A stretch of DNA of 64,000 nucleotides from assembly GCF_007744515.1 (NCBI RefSeq), contig NZ_CP036268.1, positions 2,643,712 to 2,707,711 of the forward strand, in the 5' to 3' direction. The notes below the pieces were generated by a model. The model saw only the letters and a list, made by a program, of their open reading frames with translations. It was not told where the DNA came from and did no database searches. Positions 46,136-54,506 of this stretch are shown here, in pieces. The number at the start of each line of letters is the position of its first letter. Positions within the stretch are counted from its first letter, which is position 1. A program made the translations under genes and the position numbers. The stretch is from Stratiformator vulcanicus. Lineage in GTDB: Bacteria > Planctomycetota > Planctomycetia > Planctomycetales > Planctomycetaceae.

Positions 46136-48345
46136 CGCGGCTTTGTGAACGCCAGCGTGCACAGTCCCAGCAATACAACCACGGCTGCGCCGCTTAGCCA
46201 TATCGACGGAAGATGTCGCTGATTCTCAATCGCGAGGCCCCAACTCGCCACGGTGTCTTCGTGATGAGCAACCGATAACAGTAACCCGTTATTAATCCCG
46301 TGCATCGCGATGCCGGGCAGCACGCTGCCGCTCCGCAGTGCGATAAAACTGAGGGCGAGTCCTAATAAGAACGTCGGCGGGAATCGGCCGAGCATCAGGC
46401 CATCGGTCACGAAGACATGAAACAGGGCGAAGAGAAACGCGGTCAGTAAGACGGTCCACCATCCACCCACGCGAGGCTTAAAAGCCGAAAAGAGAAAGCC
46501 GCGAAAAAACAATTCTTCGCACACGGCCGGCACTACCGCGAGGCAAATCAGTTTGAGCGCGAGGGGAATTGACTTTAGTTCGGCCTTCCAGGGTTCGAAG
46601 AACTCCTGCATTTGTTCAATCTGGCTGGAAGAAATCGTGAACAGCCCGACCTCGTAGGCAAATACCCAAAGTGCTGAACCAAGCATGACTGCGGCAATGA
46701 AGGCGGTCGGTGATGCCGCCCCCAACTGAAATGCGCTGCGGACTCTGATCCGGCGCCCGACGGCAAACAGGATCGGTGCAATCCCGAAGGCAAGACTCGT
46801 GATCGCCGCTCCCACGACCAGTCGCGTGGCGATGCCGAATTCTCCGAGGCGAGACGGCACGGCACTCAAAATTAAGAAGGCGGGAAACAGCCCGACGAGA
46901 TAAGTAATTGCCTCATTGACCGATGGTACCGCCCGCTCTTCATCCGGCCTCCCAAAAACATCCTGCCAAGTGCCTTCCCCACCGTACAGGATCGCGTCGG
47001 TACCGAAGATTCGCGTCGCAGCGGCCAGGGCCGCCACTGTGTAAACAGCCGTCGAGATCAACGCAATCCCTGCACCGAACAGATTAAAGTCGCCTTCCAG
47101 AATGTCGCGTGCCAACACAACAATATTCGCAAGCGGCGTGAGCGCGACCAGCAGTGTGAGCTCCAACCCAGGCAACAAGGCCATAATTCCCGGGGTGAGC
47201 GAAACGAGCATCAGCGGTATTAGATAGGCTTGCGCCTCTTTGAAACTTCGAGCAAAACTGGTCAGGCAGAGCATCACCGCCGAGAAGAAAGCGGCAAACA
47301 AGACGAGCAGCCCTAAGATCTGAATGATCATGATCCCGGATACGCCGCCGGGGCCGAATAGGAATGCGTCCAGACCCGTCGCGTATGCGGTCACGAACAT
47401 TCCGAGAACGTTGACGATCGCGGTGAGCAGTGCGACGGTCAGGACCGCGATATACTTCGAAGCCAAAATTGAACTGCGAGGCAGCGGCGTGGCAATTAAA
47501 CCTTCGAGCGTCCCTCGCTCCCGCTCGCCCGCCGTCAAGTCGATGGCGGGGTAGACCGCGCCGGTGATTGTCATCAGGACGAGTACGAGCGGCACGATAC
47601 CGGCAAGCGAAAAGCTTTCTTCGGGTTTCTTGCCGACTTCTTCAAATGAAATTTCGGCGGGCATCCCATATGGCGTCTCCTTAGCCAAGCCTTTCAGCGC
47701 GGTCGTCAGGTAGGAGCGATTGATCGCGCGCAACCGATCTCGGACGAGTCGTCTCGCGTCCTCGCTCGAAACGGAACCGCGGCGAACGATGAATTCAACG
47801 TCGAGCGGCCAAGCCACAGGTTGCATGTCGGCTTGGAACAGGCGTCGTTGCTCATTTTTCGTGATTCGAACGCCAAGGTCGGCGCTCCCACGCTCGACAA
47901 TCTCGCGAATGTCCGTTCCCGTTAATTCTCCGGTCGGTACGACGGGACTGAACTTCACACCACCGTCTGGCCTTTGATTAAGAATGGAGGTCGATGACGG
48001 CACAGAGGTACTGCGCGCGGTTTGCGGAGACGGATCAGAAACAGTGTCGTTTCCTTGATCCAGCTTAATTAAACGCTCTCCGTCGGTGAGCAGCTTGCCG
48101 AATAAAAAAGCTTCTTCCTCCGTCGAGAGGACAATCGTGTATTCGACGCCCTTGTCGATCTCAGCTTGTGAAAGAACAAAACGCTGCAGTACCACGCCCA
48201 AGAGCGGATAAACGATTAAAGGCATCGCCACCAGCGTGATCGTGGTGCGGCGGTCGCGCAGTGTTTCGCGAAGTTCTTTGAGAAGCAGCCGTCCAAACCG
48301 CCCGACGGAACCAGACTGGCCAGAGTCGCGTTCGGGACCGTCCAT
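46126..48345 (-). CDS. ABC-2 (NatB-type) permease fused to a CPBP intramembrane protease
   Basis: A 739-residue fusion. The N-terminal part (KELRETLRDRRTTITLVAMPLIVYPLLG, LTAGERERGTLEGLIATPLPR) is an ABC-2 exporter permease of the NatB type. The C-terminal part is a CPBP (Abi/CAAX-like) protease domain with its catalytic EELFFRGFLFSAF, FALFHVFVTDG and IAMHGINNGLL motifs. NatB-CPBP fusions occur in planctomycetes. With NatA (56 bases upstream) it should form an exporter of sodium or another small substrate, with a protease domain that may cleave a transported or membrane substrate. Confidence 0.88.
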   Translation of the reverse strand: MDGPERDSGQSGSVGRFGRLLLKELRETLRDRRTTITLVAMPLIVYPLLGVVLQRFVLSQAEIDKGVEYTIVLSTEEEAFLFGKLLTDGERLIKLDQGNDTVSDPSPQTARSTSVPSSTSILNQRPDGGVKFSPVVPTGELTGTDIREIVERGSADLGVRITKNEQRRLFQADMQPVAWPLDVEFIVRRGSVSSEDARRLVRDRLRAINRSYLTTALKGLAKETPYGMPAEISFEEVGKKPEESFSLAGIVPLVLVLMTITGAVYPAIDLTAGERERGTLEGLIATPLPRSSILASKYIAVLTVALLTAIVNVLGMFVTAYATGLDAFLFGPGGVSGIMIIQILGLLVLFAAFFSAVMLCLTSFARSFKEAQAYLIPLMLVSLTPGIMALLPGLELTLLVALTPLANIVVLARDILEGDFNLFGAGIALISTAVYTVAALAAATRIFGTDAILYGGEGTWQDVFGRPDEERAVPSVNEAITYLVGLFPAFLILSAVPSRLGEFGIATRLVVGAAITSLAFGIAPILFAVGRRIRVRSAFQLGAASPTAFIAAVMLGSALWVFAYEVGLFTISSSQIEQMQEFFEPWKAELKSIPLALKLICLAVVPAVCEELFFRGFLFSAFKPRVGGWWTVLLTAFLFALFHVFVTDGLMLGRFPPTFLLGLALSFIALRSGSVLPGIAMHGINNGLLLSVAHHEDTVASWGLAIENQRHLPSIWLSGAAVVVLLGLCTLAFTKPRHE

Positions 48346-48401
48346 TAGAAGCCTTTAAGAGACATGACAACTTCCGACCGATTTTCGAGAGTCGCTGAAA
48401 A

Positions 48402-49154
48402 TCAATTTACAGAGGACGCCTGTACCGGGCGGTGTCCGAGCATTTCATTAAAAATTGCAACCAGCGATGGGCAGCCCGTTTGTCCGAGCAAGTCGTCAAG
48501 CCGCCCTTCATGCTTGAGTCGTCCATGATGCAACAGGCCGAACCGGTCGCACAACCGCTCCGATTCATCGAGACGATGTGTGCAGACGACGATCGCCTTG
48601 TGACGGTCTTTCAAATGGCGAATGAAATCGAAGACGACTTCGGTGCCGACGATGTCGAGCCCCCGTGTCGGCTCGTCGAACAGCATCAAAGGCGGGTCAT
48701 GCACGAGTGATCGTGCCAAATTCGCCCGTTGTTTCTGTCCCGTGCTGAGAACGGCACAGCGGCGATCCCAAAATTCTCGCAAATCGAGCAAGTCGGCCAG
48801 TTCTTCGGCCCGATTGTGGGAACGCTCCGGCGATAGTCCGTAAGCATCGGCGAAAAAGGCGAGGTGCTCCCGCGTTGTGAGCCACTGATAAAGCCCGGCG
48901 CTGGCGGAGACGAACCCGATCCGCCGCTTTACTTCATCAGCCGACTTGATGACCGATACGCCGTCGATCAGCACGTCGCCACTATCCGGCTTCAACAGCC
49001 CGAGAATCATCCGCAGCGTCGTCGTTTTCCCCGCACCATTGGGACCGAGCAGGCCGTAAACCTCGCCCCGCTCGACCTCGAATGTCAGGGCATCAACGGC
49101 CACAACCTGATCAGCACCTCGGCCGAACCGCTTTGTTAAGTCGCGTACGATCAC
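48402..49154 (-). CDS. ABC transporter ATP-binding protein (NatA-type)
   Basis: The ATPase partner of the NatB-CPBP permease. Walker A is GPNGAGKTT (37-45), the signature is LSTGQKQR (136-143), Walker B is LMLFDEP (156-162) followed by TRGLDIVG, and the switch histidine lies in CTHR. It starts with GTG at 49154, overlapping the SGNH hydrolase stop by 4 bases. The permease gene follows after 56 bases on the same strand. Confidence 0.92.
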   Translation of the reverse strand: MIVRDLTKRFGRGADQVVAVDALTFEVERGEVYGLLGPNGAGKTTTLRMILGLLKPDSGDVLIDGVSVIKSADEVKRRIGFVSASAGLYQWLTTREHLAFFADAYGLSPERSHNRAEELADLLDLREFWDRRCAVLSTGQKQRANLARSLVHDPPLMLFDEPTRGLDIVGTEVVFDFIRHLKDRHKAIVVCTHRLDESERLCDRFGLLHHGRLKHEGRLDDLLGQTGCPSLVAIFNEMLGHRPVQASSVN

Positions 49155-49840
49155 GGCGTCGTCTCACCTGCCGTCTCGATACCGAACCGGTCTAGGGCCG
49201 TGGCGACGAGAGCCTGCCACTTTTGGTAGCCCTTGTCGCTCAGGTGCAATTTGTCTGCGGCGTAGAGTTCCGGATCAGGGCGTCCGTCTTCGCCGAGCAT
49301 CAGCCCATAGACGTCGATAAACGTGAGCGATTCCTCGTTTTCGCAGGCTTCGCTCAGGAGGCGATTCGTTTCGATCAGTTTCTTGCGCAAATTCCAACGA
49401 CGCTCGCTGGGCTTCACTCCAATCAGCACGATCGTCGGCTGCCCATCGGATTGCACTTTGCCGACAAACGTCAGAAAGTCATTCCGCACGCGCTCGGGCG
49501 ATCTGCCCGCCGCGATGTCGTTGTCACCGGAGTACACGACGATCGCGCTTGGCTGAAAGGGCGTGACGATCCGGTCGGCGAATGCGATGAGGTCCGACAT
49601 CTGCGAGCCACCGAACCCGCGATTGAGAGTGCGAGTGGTCGGAAAAAATTGATCGAGTGGCCATCGCCGAATGCTCGAACTGCCCGTAAAAACGACAGGG
49701 CCAGCTGCGGGTGTACTTTCGCGGTCGGCCTTTTCGAATGCAACGATCGCGTTTTCCCAGCGCGACTGTCGCGGTTCGTCGGCGTTGCTTATCGGGATGA
49801 GGCAAGTGAAAGAGAAAACGACAGAAAGTAGGCGAAGCAT
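49151..49840 (-). CDS. Exported SGNH/GDSL-family hydrolase
   Basis: A 229-residue esterase/lipase-like protein with a signal peptide (1-20, ending ISNA). The family blocks are VVFTGSSSIRRWPL with the nucleophile serine in block I (GSSSIR), NRGFGGSQMSDL (block II), VVYSGDNDIAAG with the Asn of block III, and LHLSDKGYQKW with the catalytic Asp/His region of block V. Substrate unknown, perhaps an acetylated polysaccharide. It is the first gene of an operon with NatA and NatB-CPBP, overlapping NatA by 4 bases. Confidence 0.87.
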   Translation of the reverse strand: MLRLLSVVFSFTCLIPISNADEPRQSRWENAIVAFEKADRESTPAAGPVVFTGSSSIRRWPLDQFFPTTRTLNRGFGGSQMSDLIAFADRIVTPFQPSAIVVYSGDNDIAAGRSPERVRNDFLTFVGKVQSDGQPTIVLIGVKPSERRWNLRKKLIETNRLLSEACENEESLTFIDVYGLMLGEDGRPDPELYAADKLHLSDKGYQKWQALVATALDRFGIETAGETTP

Positions 49841-49964
49841 CAGCTAGTCCGGGAACGCGTCGATGAGATGTGTCTCATCACGCTAAACGCCCGGCTTCGC
49901 CCGTGCAAATCGCGCGGGAACTTCAAGTGACGTGCTCCACTCCCGCGCTCAACGCTGAGTTGCT

Positions 49965-50579
49965 CTAATTAACTGACTCGGACCAGCCTTCGAATTGGCT
50001 AGCCGGCGTGATTCCGTAGTCGTAATCCGTTTCATAAAAAGCATTGCCTTCTGCCGGAGTGGGCAGTGGAACGTCGGTCGGAGAGACTTCGGGCGGTCGG
50101 GGACCACCTTCGAGAAAGAGCGGGCAGCTCGCGTCGATGTATCGCGTGGTGAATTGCATCGGAAGCGGAGGCGGGCAGCACGGCTGCGGCGGACACGGCG
50201 GAGGGCAGGGCATCGGACAGGCAATCGGCGGCGGACAATAGGCGACCGGAGGCTGATAGCACGGAACCGGAGGCGGGCAGCACACGACCGGCGGCGGGCA
50301 AGGGGCAGGACAGGCGACCGGCGGAGCAGCACATCCGATTTTTGGAGCACAGCACGATTTTATGCAGGGTTTCGCAACGGGAACCGCACACGAGGGCTTG
50401 CAGATTCCGCCGCACGGCGTTGCACAGCCGCAGATCGGACGATTGTCACACGAGCGAATGTATGGCTTAAATAGGGGGGAGACCTGCCCGGTACAGCAGT
50501 CAATCTTGGCAAGCTTGCAGCAACAACCGGTCGCACCGAGCGAAGCCAGAATCACGGCTAAAGAAAGCAACTGTCGCAT
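49965..50579 (-). CDS. Cysteine- and proline-rich lipoprotein
   Basis: A 204-residue secreted protein. The N-terminus MRQLLSLAVILASLGATGC is a lipoprotein signal with a lipobox LGATGC. After it come many CC and CPPP words (CCCPPPVPCYQPP, PCPPPCPPQPCC). About one residue in seven is cysteine; proline is similar. An acidic, aromatic C-terminus follows (YETDYDYGITP). A role in the wall or cell-surface matrix is possible; no enzymatic motif. The ATG at 50579 has GAGGG 7 bases upstream; a longer frame to 50630 has none. Confidence 0.7.
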   Translation of the reverse strand: MRQLLSLAVILASLGATGCCCKLAKIDCCTGQVSPLFKPYIRSCDNRPICGCATPCGGICKPSCAVPVAKPCIKSCCAPKIGCAAPPVACPAPCPPPVVCCPPPVPCYQPPVAYCPPPIACPMPCPPPCPPQPCCPPPLPMQFTTRYIDASCPLFLEGGPRPPEVSPTDVPLPTPAEGNAFYETDYDYGITPASQFEGWSESVN

Positions 50580-50842
50580 CGGATTACCCTCGATCGGAAG
50601 TTCCCCGCGCGGAAATGGTCCGCGCGTCACCTATTTGATCGACGGGCAGGTTGGGCAAACTTTGACGATTTTGCCGCTGATGCCGAAAATTCTGCCCTCA
50701 GGCTGATCCGAAGCTGATTCAAGACCTTCGGCCCCGGGAGATCGAAGCTGCCACTGCGAAGCAAATGTCGAATTGGGCGGCACGCGATGGGGCATCCCGA
50801 TAGACTGTCAGCAATCCGGTTCTTCAAACGATCCTCCCTTAC

Positions 50843-51916
50843 ATGCCCGAAGACGCCTCGCCGACACCTGTCACCGGGAAGTTGACTCCGGTCCCGAACT
50901 ACCGGTTGATCTCGACCGCCGCGATGTGGCGGTTCGGAGGGCTCCGCCCTTGGCAGTTGGTTTATCAGGTCGTGGTCGGTTTTCAGCGTCACGCCCTGTT
51001 CGACCGCAGTGCACAGTTCGCCTATTACGCCACTTTGAGCCTGGCTCCCATGCTGATCGTCGCTGTGACGCTCGGCGTGCAACTGGGGTCAAATGACATG
51101 ATCAAGACAATCCTCGCGGCTGCGGAGAACATGCTTCCGCCCGAAGCGTTCACGCTTGTCCGTCAGGAAATTGACCTGTTACGAAGTGCCGAGGGACCGC
51201 TTTCTGTTATTTCGATCTTCGGCATCGTCTTCCTGGCGATCAGCGGACGACAGATTTTTCTCGCGGTCGGGCAGGGGCTCGATGACGCTTACGATGCGCC
51301 ACGCCGCAAGTTTCTGATGCGGAATCTCGTGGCCGTCGGAGTCACCTATTTGTTGCTGTTCGTGGCGATGACGGCTGTCGGTGTGCTGACATTCGGACCG
51401 CGGATCGCGGCCCGCTTTTTTCCCGGAGACGAAGGCTCTTTTTTGAACGAAACGGTTCGCTGGCTGGTCTCAGCGCTTTTTCTCGCATTGGGAACGTCAT
51501 TCGTCTATGCGGCGACGCCGAGTGCGAAATTGCGTTGGATGCCCCTCAGCCCCGGCGCCGTCTTCTTCGCCTTGTCCTGGCTCTCGCTGACGAAAATCTT
51601 CCGGGTCTATGTTGCGACCTTCGGTACGTATAGTAAGACGTATGGCGCACTCGCCGGCGTGGTGCTGCTTCTGATCTTCCTCTACATGACCGGGGCATTG
51701 CTGCTGGCAGGAGGTCAAATCAATAGTGTGATTCACCGCGCTGCCTGGAAGAATCGCCGACCGGGACGGAATGACGTGGAGCGATTTAAAAAGCTCGTAG
51801 CGCGACCTCAAGAGAAGCCGACCGACGAAATCAATTCGGAAGATGTGCCGTCTGAGTCAAATAATTCCGGTGCGGACGCGACCATCGGACAAACGGAACC
51901 AAGCCCTAAGCAGTGA
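50843..51916 (+). CDS. YihY/BrkB-family inner membrane protein
   Basis: A 357-residue protein of the YihY/virulence factor BrkB family (once annotated as RNase BN). It has helices near 60-78 (FDRSAQFAYYATLSLAPMLIVAVTLG), 118-140, 155-178, 195-220, 225-245 and 255-280 (GALAGVVLLLIFLYMTGALLLAGGQINSV). The RSAQFAYYATLSLAPM block is typical. The function is unknown. A polar C-terminal tail of about 50 residues follows. It begins 264 bases after the divergently oriented lipoprotein gene. Confidence 0.85.
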   Translation: MPEDASPTPVTGKLTPVPNYRLISTAAMWRFGGLRPWQLVYQVVVGFQRHALFDRSAQFAYYATLSLAPMLIVAVTLGVQLGSNDMIKTILAAAENMLPPEAFTLVRQEIDLLRSAEGPLSVISIFGIVFLAISGRQIFLAVGQGLDDAYDAPRRKFLMRNLVAVGVTYLLLFVAMTAVGVLTFGPRIAARFFPGDEGSFLNETVRWLVSALFLALGTSFVYAATPSAKLRWMPLSPGAVFFALSWLSLTKIFRVYVATFGTYSKTYGALAGVVLLLIFLYMTGALLLAGGQINSVIHRAAWKNRRPGRNDVERFKKLVARPQEKPTDEINSEDVPSESNNSGADATIGQTEPSPKQ

Positions 51917-52143
51917 TTTCGCAACGCCTTGCGTTCGGGTCGTGCGTCCTACGAGGTGCCGACTCGAAATTCTTTTGAATTTATGCTCGAATTCCCCGAA
52001 CCCGATGGCAGAATCTGCCGTCCTAGCTGTAGAGGAAGTTGCAGCCACAGTTCGGTGATCGTATCTCCGAAGTGTGGCCGCCCATTTGTCCACGTGGCTC
52101 GGCAGGAGCCGCTCGAATCAAGTCCTGCCTCTTCACTCCTATG

Positions 52144-52161
52144 CTGCGGGTGTAGCCGCAG
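52144..52161 (+). promoter_or_regulatory. Hairpin abutting a strong Shine-Dalgarno
   Basis: CTGCGG-GTGTAG-CCGCAG folds into a 6-bp stem whose right arm runs directly into AGGAGG of the ribosome-binding site for the frame at 52174. It could mask the site. Inference only. Confidence 0.35.
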
Positions 52162-52173
52162 GAGGTCACGACG

Positions 52174-52485
52174 ATGCGTATCCAAAACACCGCCAACATC
52201 GCCAATTTCAACACCGCAGCGATTAACTTCGCCACGGTCGCGGGCGCGGATACGGTCCATCGAGTCGATCTCTCGGTACACCGCTATCCGGGGAAACGGC
52301 CGCTATGCCGTTCCAAATGTCTCTGTCTGAGTCGACCCGACATGCCGGAATCGATGCCAAGTGACCAACCAAGGTCATGGCAGCGATCCCGCTTATCGGA
52401 AGGCTCGGTAGGCAGGGGTATGGAACGGTCGCTTCAGGCCGGGTGGGGACGACTCGCGATATTGGCGAGTCCGTCCATGAACTGA
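52174..52485 (+). CDS. Possible small protein behind a strong ribosome-binding site
   Basis: A 103-residue frame. AGGAGGT lies 7 bases before its ATG, stronger than for most genes here. The N-terminus MRIQNTANIANFNTAAINFA is polar and Asn-rich; the rest becomes arginine- and serine-rich and unlike a folded protein, so the true product may be shorter or the gene may be frameshifted. No family is recognised. The ECF sigma gene starts 290 bases downstream on the same strand. This call rests mainly on the ribosome-binding site. Confidence 0.3.
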   Translation: MRIQNTANIANFNTAAINFATVAGADTVHRVDLSVHRYPGKRPLCRSKCLCLSRPDMPESMPSDQPRSWQRSRLSEGSVGRGMERSLQAGWGRLAILASPSMN

Positions 52486-52774
52486 CCGCAAGGTTGGTTC
52501 CACCACCGCGCATTCCCACCGGTCGACCGCAACGTCGAGCCGTTGTTGGTGCGTTCCCATGCCCTCCGCTGTTCGCAGGCGAAATTCGTCGTCGCTTCAG
52601 TTTGCGATTGCACTGCAAGGTGCATTCAGACTGAGCCCGACCGTTGCCGCCCGCTCACGGAAGCGTTCCCACTTACCCGGATATTTCTCCGCCAGTCGTG
52701 CATCTATACGTTCGATCGCCTCGCCATAGGCGGATCGAGATGCCGGCGGCGGTTCGAGATGAGGAGGCACAGCA

Positions 52775-53326
52775 ATGGACGAAACTCGGATCATCTTGCT
52801 CGTTGAACGGGCCCAGGCGGGCGACCGGAACGCATTCGGTGAGCTGGTCGCTCATTTCGAGCCGACCGTGTTCGCAATCGTGATGCGACGGCTGCGGAAC
52901 CGGAGTGAAGCGGTCGAGGTCGCTCAGGACGTCTTCATTCAGGCGATGCGGAAGATCGATCAGCTTCGGGAGCCGGTTCGGTTCGCGGGTTGGTTGCGGC
53001 AAATCGCCGTCCGGATGTCGATCAATCGGGCGGTCCGGCGGCCGCACGAAGCGGTCTCCGATCCGGAAGTCTTCGGCGGAGTGACCGGTCACGAAGAGGC
53101 TCCGCTTGAGCGGGCCATCGAAAGTGAACGGGCCGCAAACCTTCGGGATGGAATCGCCAAGCTGAAAGAACTCGACCGGCAGACCTTGATCGCCTTCTAC
53201 TTCGAAGGCCAGTCGCTGCAGGAGATGTCGGACGCGTTCGAAAGCCCGGTCGGTACCATTAAGCGGCGGCTCCACACCGCCCGGAACCGGCTTAAGGCCG
53301 AGTTGGGAGAACTGCTCCCGGCTTAA
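52775..53326 (+). CDS. ECF-type sigma factor
   Basis: A 183-residue group IV sigma factor. Region 2 contains AFGELVAHFEPTVFAIVMRRL and the promoter-melting block VEVAQDVFIQAMRKIDQLREP; region 4 contains LDRQTLIAFYFEGQSLQEMSDAFESPVGTIKRRLHTARNRLK, a helix-turn-helix for the -35 element. GAGGAGG lies upstream of the ATG. No anti-sigma gene follows; a strong terminator ends the transcript. Its signal is unknown, and the long untranslated or partly coding leader may be part of its control. Confidence 0.92.
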   Translation: MDETRIILLVERAQAGDRNAFGELVAHFEPTVFAIVMRRLRNRSEAVEVAQDVFIQAMRKIDQLREPVRFAGWLRQIAVRMSINRAVRRPHEAVSDPEVFGGVTGHEEAPLERAIESERAANLRDGIAKLKELDRQTLIAFYFEGQSLQEMSDAFESPVGTIKRRLHTARNRLKAELGELLPA

Positions 53327-53361
53327 GCTGACGGCCGATGGATGAGCCGAAGAACGACGAA

Positions 53362-53399
53362 CCCCCGCCGGGTCGCACGACCCGGCGGGGGATCTTTTT
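53362..53399 (+). terminator. Strong intrinsic terminator after the sigma factor gene
   Basis: CCCCCGCCGGGTCG-CA-CGACCCGGCGGGGG is a perfect 14-bp stem followed by ATCTTTTTG. It is the strongest terminator in the window and isolates the sigma gene from the convergent DUF1559 gene. Confidence 0.95.
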
Positions 53400-53418
53400 G
53401 TCGTTTTATTTCGCCTTT

Positions 53419-53450
53419 GTTTAGCCGCGCCCGCCAGGAAGCGCGCCGCC
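53419..53450. repeat. TTTAGCCGCG element, copy 3
   Basis: A half-element of the family seen complete at 29750-29799. It reaches the stop codon of the DUF1559 gene on its right, where the third base of TAG is its last base. Confidence 0.65.
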
Positions 53451-54421
53451 TAAAATTGATTCGCATCAAGCGGCGTTTGGCCGAAGAGGCTTCCGCGCGA
53501 CGTCATTAATTTCAAATAGACCAATGGGTCGATATCTTCGGAGACATTTGAGGCGCGGCCGTCGACGAATGCGACGTTGACCGTCCCACTATGACTGCTG
53601 CTGGGCCCGGGCGTGTGAGTCGCGCTACTTGGCCGAATTCCATTCGGACGATAAGGGCCGTCTTTGAATTCATTGACGGCGAGCATACCTCTGTCGAAAT
53701 CAATCGTAAGGTCCTCTCGCCCAACGACGAATCCGAGATCGAGGGTCTGGTTGGAGAGCCAATCGGACCGGTGGTAATTCTCGACCAACAATAAAGTCTG
53801 CGAAATGCCATCGCCAAGTCCGACTGCATCAATGGTGAGCGAATCAATGTGGTCCGAGTGTCGCCAGAATACACCGGTGGCCTGCATGGCCGACCGGTCT
53901 TCGTCGGTGACCTCTCCATCGCCGTCCCAGTCGAGATCAAGATCATGAGTTCCGATTTCGATCGTTTTGCCGTCAGTCCGTGACGCTCGAAAATCTCCCC
54001 AACCGGCATTGAACCGGTAACTGAATCCGCGGTCTTGGTTGAAATTGAAGTCGTCATGCGGCGAGGCGAAGACTTTGACGAAGACGGCGATATTCTTGTC
54101 CTCTTTACTGAGCGCGGCCGAGATCGCTCGATCAAGCCCCGGCTGGTCCAATGTAGTTAAGAGATTTCTCGGAGCACCGTACGTACCGTCGACGAGGGGC
54201 GGGAACATCCCGTCCCACACCGACGCATAGTTTGCCGTCGCCAAGCTGATATTTTTAATATTGTTGAGCGAAACCATTCGTGGTCGTCCGCGTCTCCGAC
54301 CGTCGAGCAATGCGGGACAAAGCACTGCAATCATTACCGCGACCGCAATCAGCGTGATCAGCAGTTCGACCCAGGTAAATCCGCGGCGTCGACTTGGATT
54401 AAGACGCGAACGAGCACGCAT
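53450..54421 (-). CDS. DUF1559 protein with prepilin-like N-terminus
   Basis: A 323-residue protein of the planctomycete-expanded DUF1559 family. The N-terminus has the type IV prepilin cleavage pattern RRRGFTWVELLITLIAVAVMIAVL, with a T-W pair where F-T-L is usual and the glutamate at position 5 of the mature form. The body has LNNIKNISLATANYASVWDGMFPP and, near the end, HSGTVNVAFVDGRASNVSEDIDPLVY, which is the H-x-G-DG family tail. These proteins are thought to be surface or secretion pseudopilins. ATG 54421 has GGGGA 7 bases upstream; a GTG at 54463 would add 14 residues. Confidence 0.85.
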   Translation of the reverse strand: MRARSRLNPSRRRGFTWVELLITLIAVAVMIAVLCPALLDGRRRGRPRMVSLNNIKNISLATANYASVWDGMFPPLVDGTYGAPRNLLTTLDQPGLDRAISAALSKEDKNIAVFVKVFASPHDDFNFNQDRGFSYRFNAGWGDFRASRTDGKTIEIGTHDLDLDWDGDGEVTDEDRSAMQATGVFWRHSDHIDSLTIDAVGLGDGISQTLLLVENYHRSDWLSNQTLDLGFVVGREDLTIDFDRGMLAVNEFKDGPYRPNGIRPSSATHTPGPSSSHSGTVNVAFVDGRASNVSEDIDPLVYLKLMTSRGSLFGQTPLDANQF

Positions 54422-54506
54422 GCGAATTCCCCGAATTGAGGCCGAAGAGACCCGAAGGTCCACCGGCAGAGAAAACGCACGACAGATCAGCTTTCAACAA
54501 CTCTTT

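Larger units (their letters stand above)
51917..52774. other. 858-base stretch with no firmly supported gene
   Basis: Several short frames exist on both strands, but none shows a family pattern. The only positive sign is a perfect Shine-Dalgarno (AGGAGGT, 7 bases before ATG 52174) next to a hairpin. The stretch ends at the ECF sigma gene. It may be a long leader or a decayed gene. Confidence 0.5.

Noticed and set aside
52223-52618. Minus-strand frame in the gap before the ECF sigma gene
   Set aside because: Its composition is Arg/Pro/Ser-rich, without a family pattern, and it has no ribosome-binding site.
52597-52794. Minus-strand 65-residue frame partly inside the ECF sigma gene
   Set aside because: Part of it (AYGEAIERIDARLAEK) reads like a helix, but the start codon is inside the sigma gene and no ribosome-binding site or family is visible.
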